Shown here piece after piece: positions 1 to 7,830 of a stretch of 58,117 bases of DNA; positions within the stretch are counted from its first letter, which is position 1; each line of letters begins with the position of its first letter. The translations under genes and the position numbers were made by a program. The notes under the pieces are model-generated. The model worked only from the letters and a program-made list of their open reading frames with translations, searched no databases and had not been told where the DNA came from. Source of the DNA: Symbiobacteriaceae bacterium (GTDB taxonomy: Bacteria; Bacillota; Sulfobacillia; Symbiobacteriales; Symbiobacteriaceae); the NCBI GenBank assembly GCA_029239785.1, contig JARBUG010000027.1:1-58117 (forward strand). Reading direction: 5' to 3'.

Positions 1-231
1 GTACGTGCGAATCCGGTTGTGTAACGGGGCGTCGCTCTGTTTCCAAGCAGTTTCGATACCCATCATCCCTTCAAAACCCTCCGCAGGGAGGAGTATGTTC
101 TCCTCTGCAGGTGGTATAGACAACTACACCATTTGTTGGACGGTATATGTCATTTCTCCTTCCAGGATCTGCGGAAAATTTTCTGGGGACGTAATTTCTA
201 CATAACCAAATAATGTCGTTCTGTATGATAA
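1..231. other. Unassigned left edge of the window
   Basis: I see no convincing gene here. A short plus-strand open frame lacks a ribosome binding site and resembles no family. The only structure is a small hairpin at about 83-108 (9 paired bases with a 2-base bulge) of unknown role. The stretch lies beyond the glmS terminator, so it probably belongs to the leader or trailer of a gene outside the window. Confidence 0.4.
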
Positions 232-264
232 CAAAAGACGAGGCGATGATCGCCTCGTCTTTTG
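232..264 (-). terminator. Rho-independent terminator of glmS
   Basis: A perfect 15-bp stem (232-246 with 250-264) closes a 3-base loop, 24 bases past the glmS stop. Read on the minus strand the stem ends in TTTTG followed by TTATC. The stem is equally T-rich on the other strand, so it could work both ways. Confidence 0.85.
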
Positions 265-288
265 TTTGCTGCAGACACGGTTCGGTTT

Positions 289-2121
289 TTACTCCACAGT
301 GACGCTCTTGGCCAGGTTGCGGGGTTTGTCGACATCGGCGCCCCGGGCCGTGGCCGCATAGTAGGCCAGCATCTGTAGCGGCAGCACCGCCAGCACCGGC
401 GCCAGGAGCTTATGGCACCGCGGCAGATAGAACACCTCGTCGCAATGGTGCTTCGTGTGATCATCACCCTCCACGGCGATGCCGATCACGTAAGCGTCGC
501 GGGCCCGCACCTCCTGAATGTTGGAGATCGTCTTCTCCGCCAGCTCAGGCTGCGTGTTGAGGGCAATAACCGGCACGCCCCGGGTGATCAGGGCCAGGGT
601 GCCGTGCTTCAACTCGCCCGCCGCATAAGCCTCGGCATGGATATAGCTGATCTCCTTCAGCTTCAGCTGGCCTTCAAGGGCGACCGCGTAGTCCAGGTTC
701 CGCCCGATGAAGAACACATCTTCCTTGCGGGCGATCTGGGCCGCGACCTCCTTGATCGGCTCCTCCATGTGCTCCAGCACATAGGCCGCCTGGGTATACA
801 GGTCCCGCAGCGAGGTGATAATCTCCTTCGCATCTGTTGCTGCCAGCCTGCCGTTCTGCTGGCCGAGCCACAGTGCCAGAAGGGTCACGGTGATCAACTG
901 GGTGGTGTAAGCCTTGGTGGATGCCACGGCGATTTCCGGCCCTGCCCACGTGTAGAGCACCCAGTCCGCCTCACGGGCGATGGAAGAGCCGACCACGTTG
1001 GTGATCGCCAGGACCTTGGCGCCCTTCCGCTTCGCTTCCCGCATGGCCGCCAGCGTGTCGGCGGTCTCACCCGACTGCGAAATGGCCACGAACAAGGTGT
1101 CCGAATCAACCATGGGGTCGCGGTACCGGTACTCCGAAGCGATATCCCACTCGACCGGAATGCCGGCCAGCTTCTCAATCAAATACCGGCCGACAAAACC
1201 AGCGTGCGACGCCGTGCCGCAGGCCACAATGGCCAGCTTGCGCAGCGTACGGGCCTTTTCGGCGGGCAGGCCCATTTCGGGCAGAATCACCTGTGTGTTG
1301 TCGTCGGAGATGCGGCCGATCAGGGTGTCACGAATCGCCTGGGGCTGTTCGTGAATCTCTTTGAGCATAAAGTGCGCATAGCCCCCGCGCTCGGCCTGGC
1401 CCGGGTCCCAGTTTACGTCAATAATCTTGGGAGTCAGGGGCTCGCCGTCCACCGTGGTCAGGGTAACGCTGTCGCGGGTCAGAACGGCCATCTGGCCTTC
1501 CTCCAGCGCAATCACCCGCCGGGTGTGCTTGAGAATGGCCGGAATGTCGGAGGCCAGGAAGTTCTCACCCTCGCCAAGCCCGATCACCAGCGGTGAGGCT
1601 TCCTTGACCGCCACGATCTTGTCGGGTTCGTCCTGGCACATGACCGCCAGGGCATAGGCGCCCCGTAGCATCTTGGCCACATGGCGTACGGCATCCACCA
1701 GATCGCCCTTGTAATACGACTCCACCAGGTGCGGAATCACCTCGGTGTCCGTCTGCGATTTGAACACATGACCGTGCTGCTGCAGCACTTCCTTCAGCTG
1801 CACGTAGTTTTCAATGATCCCGTTGTGAATGACCACAAACTTACCCGTGCAGTCACTGTGCGGGTGAGAGTTCGTATCCGAAGGCCGGCCGTGCGTAGCC
1901 CAGCGGGTGTGCCCAATGCCGATGACCCCGTCGCTGAAGTCGCCGTTGACCTTGCCTTCGAGGTTCGCCAGACGGCCCTGGCTCTTTTCAACCCGCGCCG
2001 TGCCGCTCTGAATCACCGCAACACCCGCGGAGTCGTAGCCTCGGTACTCCAACTTCTTCAGACCCTCGATCAGAATGGGCAGAGCCGGCTTATGGCCGAT
2101 ATATCCAACGATGCCGCACAT
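289..2121 (-). CDS. glmS: Glutamine--fructose-6-phosphate aminotransferase GlmS
   Basis: Makes glucosamine-6-phosphate from fructose-6-phosphate and glutamine, the first step to UDP-GlcNAc for peptidoglycan. The open frame extends 24 codons further upstream, but the start must be the ATG at 2121: it puts the catalytic cysteine at position 2 (MCGIVGYIG), as in all class II amidotransferases, and has GAGGAGG just upstream. The N-terminal glutaminase half carries GHTRWATHG. Two SIS sugar-isomerase domains follow (ACGTASHAG and ISQSGETADT), and the protein ends in the family tail DKPRNLAKSVTVE. At 610 residues it has the usual length. It is preceded by its own promoter and a glmS ribozyme, so product feedback on its mRNA is expected. 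It lies downstream of glmM but in a separate transcript. Confidence 0.98.
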   Translation of the reverse strand: MCGIVGYIGHKPALPILIEGLKKLEYRGYDSAGVAVIQSGTARVEKSQGRLANLEGKVNGDFSDGVIGIGHTRWATHGRPSDTNSHPHSDCTGKFVVIHNGIIENYVQLKEVLQQHGHVFKSQTDTEVIPHLVESYYKGDLVDAVRHVAKMLRGAYALAVMCQDEPDKIVAVKEASPLVIGLGEGENFLASDIPAILKHTRRVIALEEGQMAVLTRDSVTLTTVDGEPLTPKIIDVNWDPGQAERGGYAHFMLKEIHEQPQAIRDTLIGRISDDNTQVILPEMGLPAEKARTLRKLAIVACGTASHAGFVGRYLIEKLAGIPVEWDIASEYRYRDPMVDSDTLFVAISQSGETADTLAAMREAKRKGAKVLAITNVVGSSIAREADWVLYTWAGPEIAVASTKAYTTQLITVTLLALWLGQQNGRLAATDAKEIITSLRDLYTQAAYVLEHMEEPIKEVAAQIARKEDVFFIGRNLDYAVALEGQLKLKEISYIHAEAYAAGELKHGTLALITRGVPVIALNTQPELAEKTISNIQEVRARDAYVIGIAVEGDDHTKHHCDEVFYLPRCHKLLAPVLAVLPLQMLAYYAATARGADVDKPRNLAKSVTVE

Positions 2122-2284
2122 GCGTGTAGGTCCTCCTCGCCTGATAAAAATGCAAAAAGCCATGCCCACAGAACCCACCGGAAGTGGGTGCAATCGTGGA
2201 CACGGCTACCAAGGGCAGCTTTATGCCTGCTGCCCGCTTATTAGGCGAATACCAAAGTGCGAGACGAAAAAGCCGTCTCGTACC

Positions 2285-2440
2285 TCACCTGACTCCTTTG
2301 TCCCCGAAATCACTCTCGGGATTTGTAGAGCCGTTAACGGTTGTGAGCAACCGGGGGTCACCCGCCGAAGAATCCGAGATCCCCCACCTCGTCGACTTGC
2401 GCTCAAACCGTTGCTGCGCAAGCCCTGGCGCTATATTTCA
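2285..2440 (-). ncRNA. glmS ribozyme (glucosamine-6-phosphate-activated self-cleaving riboswitch)
   Basis: On the minus strand the leader contains the conserved core in order: ATATAGCGCC with the predicted cleavage between A at 2432 and G at 2431, then GTCGACGAGGTGGGG, then CTTCGGCGGGTGACCCCCGG, then the GGTTG/CAACC helix, then a CCCGAGAGT...TTTCGGGG stem and ACAAAGGAG. This matches the known glmS ribozyme of Bacillus element by element. It lies in the 5' leader of glmS, about 165 bases before the start. By family knowledge, glucosamine-6-phosphate acts as a cofactor for cleavage, and the cleaved mRNA is degraded. Confidence 0.95.
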
Positions 2441-2534
2441 TTCACCGTGTCCTTATGCAGTTTTGCGCAACCCCGGCGCCCGGCCATTGTAGGGCGAAAT
2501 TCCCCCTTTCACAGCATTTGGAATAACTCTCATC

Positions 2535-2564
2535 ACTATACGCAACCGTGCCGTTACGCGTCAA
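2535..2564 (-). promoter_or_regulatory. Sigma-A-type promoter of glmS
   Basis: On the minus strand TTGACG (2559-2564) is followed after 18 bases by TATAGT (2535-2540). Transcription would start near 2528, giving a leader of about 95 bases before the ribozyme cleavage site. Confidence 0.7.
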
Positions 2565-2575
2565 GGGAAAATACA

Positions 2576-2600
2576 GGGGATAGGCAAGGCGCCCATCCCC
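2576..2600 (-). terminator. Terminator of the glmM-gerM operon
   Basis: A GC-rich stem (2576-2585 with 2591-2600, one mismatch) lies just past the stop of the GerM-domain gene. On the minus strand it is followed by TGTATTTTCCC. It separates the cdaA-cdaR-glmM-gerM transcript from glmS. Confidence 0.65.
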
Positions 2601-2608
2601 ACCCCTGC

Positions 2609-3469
2609 TTACGGTTGAAACTTGAGCACAGGCGCCACGGTAAACAGCTTCTGACCATCGACCTCAGCGGCCGAAATCGGCTGACTCCACTCCTGCTGAT
2701 GCAGCACGGCGGGCCGGCCGTTCATCCACAGCTGAACCGACTTGACGCCGGGAATCCGCGTCAGAGAGTAAACGAACGACGCCTTGATCTTTGCCAGATC
2801 CCCGGCCTGTGTCTTGGCCAGTTCCGGCGACAGGTCAACGGTCGCGACACCGGTCGCACTGTTGAAATTGACGCTCAGCACCTTGGTGCCTGCCGGTACG
2901 CCACTGAATAACTTCAGGTCTTCCGGGGCTGCCACAATCAACTCCGACAACCGCTTAATCTGCGACGGAGTCTGCTCCACCAGCACCTCGACCGGCTGGA
3001 GTGTGTCGGCAGCCTTCAGCCCGTCGGCGTAGTAGATCGTCAGGAGCGCGGTTTTCGCGGCCCCGCCCGACCGGTCAATATGGCTGCGCTTCGCCGCGAT
3101 ATCTTTCGCCGGGTCGGCGGGCGCGGGCGCCGGGGTTTGCTGCGTCGCTTTGGGCGCCTGAACCGGCGCCGCCGGTGCCTGGTTCTGCGCAGGCGGTGCG
3201 GCGTCCCCCGTTTTGGGCGCCGTCACTGCTCCCTTCCCCTCGGGCGTGGCTTCCGCCGCCGGGCCATAGTTCTTCACCCAGTAGCCGAGGCCAAACACCA
3301 CAAGCACCCCGAGCAGAATCAGCCCGACGGGCCCCGTAAGGACCCGCCCCAGGCCGCCCGACGAAGCCCGCCGTGACCGGCTCCCCTTGCCGCGACTCCC
3401 CCCAGCCCGGTAGACCTTCGTCCGCTGCGGGGGCTTCCGGTTGGAGACCCTTGCCTTACTGGAGTTCAG
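2609..3469 (-). CDS. Membrane-anchored GerM-domain protein (probable CTG start)
   Basis: Probable sporulation or germination envelope protein. The C-terminal ~130 residues match the GerMN domain (LLTIYYADG, then a VNFNS...ATVDLS strand pair, then IPGVKSVQLWMNG). A Pro/Ala/Gln-rich linker precedes it. The first ATG/GTG/TTG in frame is GTG at 3307, but that start cuts through a hydrophobic segment. Reading on upstream gives a very basic tail (KGSRSRRASS) and an intact transmembrane helix (VGLILLGVLVVFGLGYWV) back to a CTG at 3469, with AAGGA 11 bases upstream and a stop just before it. I therefore place the start at the CTG, overlapping the glmM end by 14 bases; the conservative choice is 3307. 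Predicted topology is cytoplasmic tail, one helix, outer GerMN domain. Function in this organism is inferred from the domain only. Confidence 0.75.
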   Translation of the reverse strand: MNSSKARVSNRKPPQRTKVYRAGGSRGKGSRSRRASSGGLGRVLTGPVGLILLGVLVVFGLGYWVKNYGPAAEATPEGKGAVTAPKTGDAAPPAQNQAPAAPVQAPKATQQTPAPAPADPAKDIAAKRSHIDRSGGAAKTALLTIYYADGLKAADTLQPVEVLVEQTPSQIKRLSELIVAAPEDLKLFSGVPAGTKVLSVNFNSATGVATVDLSPELAKTQAGDLAKIKASFVYSLTRIPGVKSVQLWMNGRPAVLHQQEWSQPISAAEVDGQKLFTVAPVLKFQP

Positions 3470-4799
3470 CGTGAATCACATCCTTGATCTGGCGGGCCAT
3501 CGTGCGAATGTCGTCCAGCGCCGGCCCTTCGAGCATCACCCGAATGAGCGGCTCCGTGCCGGAGGCCCGTACCAGAACCCGCCCCTGGTCGCCCAGGGAG
3601 TCCTCGGCCTGGCGAATGGCCGCAGCGATGGCGGGATTGCTGTCCCAGCCTTCCTTGCTCTTGACCCGAACGTTCTCCAAATGCTGCGGCAGCCGCTGCA
3701 TCTGCCCGGCCAGGTCCGACATAGGCCGGCTGCCCCGGGCCAGAATTGAAATCAACTGCACAGCGGTCAAAATGCCGTCGCCGGTAGTCGAGAACTCGCC
3801 GAAGATCACGTGACCGGACTGCTCGCCACCCATGACGTAGCCGCCCTTCTGCATCTCCTCGAGCACATAACGGTCGCCCACCTTGGCCTCAATCAGGTTC
3901 ACCCCGTGCTTGCGCATCAGGAGCTTCAGGCCCATGTTCGACATGACCGTGACCACCATGGTGTCCTTTGCCAGCTCGCCCCGGGTGTGGGCGTCCAGCG
4001 CGCAAATCGCCATAATCTGGTCGCCGTCCACGATCTCGCCGCGCTCATCCACCGCGATGCAGCGGTCCGCATCGCCGTCAAACGCGACGCCCACATCGGC
4101 CTGATGCACCACAACCATTTTCTGCAACTCATCCGGGTGGGTGGAGCCGCAGCCACGGTTGATATTCAGGCCATCAGGCGCCGTGTTCAGCGCAATGACC
4201 TCGGCGCCCAATCGGCGCAGGATCTCGGGCCCCAGCTGATACGCCGCACCGTGCCCGCAGTCGACCACCACCCGCAGCCGCTTCAGCGACCGCCCGGTAC
4301 TTACCACATGATTGATATACGCTTCAATAGACGCTTCATCGGTACGGATGGTTCCGAGATCGGCGCCCGTGGGGCGGGGCATGGTGTCTGGCTGTGTCCG
4401 CACCAGGGCCTCGAGCCGGTCCTCGGCCGCGTCAGGCAGCTTGAAGCCATCGCGGGAGAAGAACTTGATACCATTGTCAGGCGCCGGATTATGCGAGGCG
4501 GAAATCATGACCCCGAAATCGGCCCGCAAGTGCTTGGTGGCAAAGGCCACAGCCGGGGTCGTCACCACGCCCAGGTCGACGACATCGCCGCCCGCCGAGC
4601 TAATACCGGCGGCCAGGGCGGCCGAGAGCATGGGACCCGAGCGCCGGGTGTCCCGGCCAATAACTGCCAGTGGGCGGCGGGCGTTCCCTTCAGATGCGAT
4701 GGTGACGGCGGCGCGACCGAGCGAGAAGGCCAATTCAGGCGAAAGTGCTTCGGTGTTGGCAATGCCACGAACACCGTCGGTGCCAAACATTCTGGGCAT
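3456..4799 (-). CDS. glmM: Phosphoglucosamine mutase GlmM
   Basis: Interconverts glucosamine-6-phosphate and glucosamine-1-phosphate, directly after GlmS in the UDP-GlcNAc pathway. It opens with FGTDGVRG. The phosphorylated serine is in ISASHNP (Ser102 in this numbering), the metal-binding loop reads FDGDADR, the sugar-binding GGEQSGH is present, and the phosphate-binding RASGTEPLIRVM lies near the C-terminus. The length (447) is normal. The start is the ATG at 4799, with AAAGGGG upstream; an internal ATG three codons later is possible. It is the third gene of the widely conserved cdaA-cdaR-glmM block, 98 bases after cdaR. In Bacillus and Lactococcus the CdaA/CdaR/GlmM proteins interact, with GlmM restraining the cyclase. 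Confidence 0.98.
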   Translation of the reverse strand: MPRMFGTDGVRGIANTEALSPELAFSLGRAAVTIASEGNARRPLAVIGRDTRRSGPMLSAALAAGISSAGGDVVDLGVVTTPAVAFATKHLRADFGVMISASHNPAPDNGIKFFSRDGFKLPDAAEDRLEALVRTQPDTMPRPTGADLGTIRTDEASIEAYINHVVSTGRSLKRLRVVVDCGHGAAYQLGPEILRRLGAEVIALNTAPDGLNINRGCGSTHPDELQKMVVVHQADVGVAFDGDADRCIAVDERGEIVDGDQIMAICALDAHTRGELAKDTMVVTVMSNMGLKLLMRKHGVNLIEAKVGDRYVLEEMQKGGYVMGGEQSGHVIFGEFSTTGDGILTAVQLISILARGSRPMSDLAGQMQRLPQHLENVRVKSKEGWDSNPAIAAAIRQAEDSLGDQGRVLVRASGTEPLIRVMLEGPALDDIRTMARQIKDVIHAELQ

Positions 4800-4897
4800 C
4801 GGCAGTTAGAGCCCCTTTCTTCCGACAATTCCTGTTCAAACCGTATGATGTACCACGCGGCCCGGCCTCCCCTGGAGCAGAAGCGGGCCGCAAGCGA

Positions 4898-6118
4898 TTA
4901 TGGCGTCGAAATGGTGACCTCGACCGTCGCAGGATCGGTTTCCACAACCGTTATTTGTGAGGGCACTTCAACCTTAACCGGCAGCATGTGCTTTCCGGCG
5001 TCAAGCCCCTCCACATCGACATAAACGACGACCTGACCGGCGCCGAGCGGGTTGACCAGCGAATGCAGGCCGCGTACCCGCACCTGCACAGCGGTGACAG
5101 ATGCAGTCACTTCACCCTTGCCAAACGTGCCGCGCACCGTCAGCGGCAAACCCTTGATCAGACGGTCTTCGGTAGCTTCACGCATGGTTACCGTCACATT
5201 CACCGTATTCGTGGTGACGGTCGTTCCCTCGGGGGGTATCAGCTTCACTTGTGTGGTGAAGGTCGTCTTCTTCCCCGTCACATCGATTGGCTCCGTCTCG
5301 ATGATTGCCTGCTCGGGCAGTTTGCCGCCCAGCACCGCGGCCCTGACCTGGAGCGCATCGGGCTCAACGGCAAGGCTGCCCACTTCCATACCGACCGGCG
5401 GCGTTCCCTTCACCACAGGTTTCACGGTAAACGTTTTACCGGGCGGCTGTTCGGTCCAGGTCAGCAGCACATCGACCGTCTGGTCCGGCAAATTGACCGG
5501 CTTGCCATCGGCGTCGGTCGCAACGACCTTTTTGGTCACCTTCTCAAGGCCGGGGACCAGGTCAGCCGGTTCCATAATCACCCGGGCGCCGCGCACAGCG
5601 TCCAGCAGGACACTGCTGCCGCCCAGCATTACCTGGGGCACCGCCGGCTTGGCCGTCCACAGCCACTCCCGGTCGTCCTGCACCTTCACCGACGAATCCG
5701 GCACAACGATGACCGAGAAGATTGCCTGCTCCATTTTGACCAGTTGGACCGGCACCGTACGCGGCGTGGCCGAGTAGCTCAATTTCAGATTGGACGGCCC
5801 GGATACCTGCACTTCAACATCATGAGTGCGCCCCGGCTCTGTGATTTTCGAGTAATCGACCTTCGCCGTGATCTGATCCGGCCGGAGGCGTTTCACCAAT
5901 AAGTTCTTGCCATCAATGCGAACGGTTACGACCCGCTCCCGGTCCTTCGGTCCCTCAACCAGTTGGAAGTCAGCATGGTTAATGACCTGCAGCGGGACTT
6001 CCAGCACCCGCGAATCTTCGCTGGTGTACTGACGAATAACCATGACCCACAGCAACAAGGCCAGCGCCACAGAGAAAACCTTAAGCCACGTGGGGTGACG
6101 CAATAACCGCTCCATCAT
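4898..6118 (-). CDS. cdaR: CdaA regulatory protein CdaR (YbbR domains)
   Basis: Membrane-anchored regulator of the diadenylate cyclase. An N-terminal helix (WLKVFSVALALLLWVMVI) follows a short basic tail. The rest, about 370 residues, is a set of extracytoplasmic YbbR repeats, each with the typical pattern of a VPVQ/VPLQ-like strand, a V.V.G turn and a final VEVTIS-type strand; four repeats fit the length. It starts inside the cdaA stop (4-base ATGA overlap), so translation is coupled. By family knowledge it binds CdaA and modulates c-di-AMP synthesis. Confidence 0.93.
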   Translation of the reverse strand: MMERLLRHPTWLKVFSVALALLLWVMVIRQYTSEDSRVLEVPLQVINHADFQLVEGPKDRERVVTVRIDGKNLLVKRLRPDQITAKVDYSKITEPGRTHDVEVQVSGPSNLKLSYSATPRTVPVQLVKMEQAIFSVIVVPDSSVKVQDDREWLWTAKPAVPQVMLGGSSVLLDAVRGARVIMEPADLVPGLEKVTKKVVATDADGKPVNLPDQTVDVLLTWTEQPPGKTFTVKPVVKGTPPVGMEVGSLAVEPDALQVRAAVLGGKLPEQAIIETEPIDVTGKKTTFTTQVKLIPPEGTTVTTNTVNVTVTMREATEDRLIKGLPLTVRGTFGKGEVTASVTAVQVRVRGLHSLVNPLGAGQVVVYVDVEGLDAGKHMLPVKVEVPSQITVVETDPATVEVTISTP

Positions 6119-6948
6119 GATGCGGCCCCCCAGTTGAAGAAGCCACGATTGCCGGTCGGTTTATTCGCCTCCAGCAAAGAGGTGAGCATCTCGCGGAGCG
6201 TCTTCTCATCGAGGTGGCGAATCAGCTTGCCGCCCTGCGCCACCGAAATTGTGCCCGTCTCCTCCGAAACGATCACAGTGACGGCGTCCGACTGTTCGGT
6301 AACGCCCACACCGGCACGGTGGCGGGTGCCCAGGTCATGTGCCAGGACCGAGGCCTCGGCCAGGGGAAGCCAGCAGGCCGCGGCTGCAGCCCGGTTGGCG
6401 CGAATAATGACGGCGCCGTCGTGCAGCGGCGTCTTTTCCACGAAAATGTTGGTCAGCAGTTCCCAGGTGACAACCGCGTCCAACGCCACACCCGAATCGA
6501 TATATTCGACCAGACCGGTTTCGCGCTCGAGCACAATAAGGGCGCCCGTTTTTGTACGGCCGAGGATTTCGGCAGCACGAACAACCTGGTCAATCAGTTT
6601 GCGCAGTTCCTCGCCCTTCAGGTCTTCGCCGCGCTGCCGGTTAGGCGTAGGCAGGAGTTTGCCCCGACCCAGGTGTTCCAGCGCACGCCGAAGTTCAGGC
6701 TGAAAGATGATGGGAATCGCGACCGATGCGGCCACGAAGACATTCTCCAGGAGCCAGCTGATTGTATACAGATCAAGCTGTTTGGCTACCAAGTATCCGA
6801 TTACCAGGGTAAAGAGGCCGTTAATCAGGGGGACCGCCCGGGTCCCGCGAATGAAGGAGAACAGTTTGTACACTATGTAAGCGACAATGGCAACGTCCAG
6901 TACCGTTCGGAAATAGTCCCACTGGCTAAGAATGCCGAATTCGGCCAA
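6115..6948 (-). CDS. cdaA: Diadenylate cyclase CdaA (DacA)
   Basis: Makes c-di-AMP from two ATP at the membrane. Three N-terminal transmembrane helices (about residues 17-34, 38-55 and 62-79) precede the DAC domain. The DGA motif (LHDGAVII) and the RHR motif (GTRHRAGVGVTEQSDA) are both intact, so the enzyme should be active. The start is not obvious. The first standard start is TTG at 6948, which has no ribosome binding site. A strong GGGAGGTGATC lies about 9 bases before an in-frame ATT at 6972, which would add eight residues (IFKTLADT). The gene heads the cdaA-cdaR-glmM-gerM operon. A weak extended -10 (TGGTATCAT, about 7022-7030) precedes it. Confidence 0.96.
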   Translation of the reverse strand: MAEFGILSQWDYFRTVLDVAIVAYIVYKLFSFIRGTRAVPLINGLFTLVIGYLVAKQLDLYTISWLLENVFVAASVAIPIIFQPELRRALEHLGRGKLLPTPNRQRGEDLKGEELRKLIDQVVRAAEILGRTKTGALIVLERETGLVEYIDSGVALDAVVTWELLTNIFVEKTPLHDGAVIIRANRAAAAACWLPLAEASVLAHDLGTRHRAGVGVTEQSDAVTVIVSEETGTISVAQGGKLIRHLDEKTLREMLTSLLEANKPTGNRGFFNWGAAS

Positions 6949-7058
6949 CGTATCGGCCAGCGTTTTGAAAATGGGCGATCACCTCCCGACGACCGGTGCG
7001 CCGCGCACCGCCCGTTCTCTTATGATACCATGCCAGCCAGCTTCCATGTAGAGAAAGA

Positions 7059-7074
7059 GGGGGCTTTCGCCCCC
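7059..7074 (-). terminator. Terminator after rex
   Basis: A 6-bp GC stem with a TTTC/GAAA loop (7059-7064 with 7069-7074) sits about 20 bases past the rex stop, followed on the minus strand by TCTTTCTCT. It separates rex from cdaA. Confidence 0.6.
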
Positions 7075-7095
7075 CCTGCTGTAGATTCTGCCTGA

Positions 7096-7773
7096 TTAAG
7101 AATCGATCGATGATGACGTTTCTTCGACAACCTGGGCGGCCGCCTCTTCGCTGGCCGAAGTGTAATAGGCGAGACTCTGCAGTTCAATCGTAAGATCGAT
7201 ATTCTGAACGAATACGTTGGGCCCGAGGCGTAGTTTGGCGGGCGCAAAGTTCAAAATCGCTTCGACGCCGCCCTCCTGCAACTGCTCAGCGGCAGCCTGT
7301 GCCTCAGTTGCCGGCACGGTCAGAATGCCAATTTTGATGTTCTGATCCTTCACCGCCTGGCGCAGGTCCGCCATGGGGCGAATGGTAACCCCCATGATCT
7401 CTGTGCCAATTTTGGCGGGGTCAGTATCGAAGATGGCGGTGATGCGCACGTCCTTATGCCGGGAGATGCTGTAGCGGGCCAGGGCGTAACCCAAGTGGCC
7501 GGCACCTACCAGCGCCGCATGCACACCCTGGTGCAGGCCCAGAATGCGGGCAATGCGACGGCTCAACAGAATCGTATCGTAACCGACACCGCGCGTCCCG
7601 AACGCGCCGAAGTAGGCCAAATCCTTGCGAATCTGTTCCGGCGAGAACCCGGTCTTGTCAGCCAACTCAGCCGAGGAGATGATTTGAATCTCCGCCGCCG
7701 CTGTTTCTTCCAAGACCCGCAGGTATACCGGTAGCCTCTTGATAGCAGCTTCGGGAATTTTAGGCTTCCGCAT
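7096..7773 (-). CDS. rex: Redox-sensing transcriptional repressor Rex
   Basis: Represses fermentation and respiration genes when NADH is low. The N-terminal ~80 residues are the winged-helix DNA-binding domain (IKRLPVYLRVLEE, then SPEQIRKDLAYFGAFGTRGVGY). A Rossmann domain follows, with the dinucleotide-binding loop VGAGHLG at about 89-95 and the FD acid after the second strand. The C-terminal swapped helix (NIDLTIELQSLAYY) is present. The length (225) is typical, with an unusual Glu/Ser-rich tail of about 15 residues. It starts at ATG with GAGGAGG upstream and lies 57 bases after a polyprenyl synthase gene, probably in the same transcript. Confidence 0.96.
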   Translation of the reverse strand: MRKPKIPEAAIKRLPVYLRVLEETAAAEIQIISSAELADKTGFSPEQIRKDLAYFGAFGTRGVGYDTILLSRRIARILGLHQGVHAALVGAGHLGYALARYSISRHKDVRITAIFDTDPAKIGTEIMGVTIRPMADLRQAVKDQNIKIGILTVPATEAQAAAEQLQEGGVEAILNFAPAKLRLGPNVFVQNIDLTIELQSLAYYTSASEEAAAQVVEETSSSIDS

Positions 7774-7830
7774 GCTGGTACCTCCTCGGCGGACGAGTAG
7801 CGATAAGGGTGTCTTGCGATCAAAACACGC

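Noticed and set aside
5..205. Short plus-strand frame at the left edge
   Set aside because: No ribosome binding site, no recognisable product, poor codon character.
1813..1829. Rex operator-like TTGTGAA...CACAAA inside glmS
   Set aside because: Spacing is wrong and it lies within coding sequence; no true Rex site was found in this window.
3810..5024. Long open frames opposite glmM and cdaR (also 412-1596, 6214-7095, 31325-32797, 46165-47364)
   Set aside because: All are antisense shadows of confident genes in GC-rich DNA, with no family resemblance.
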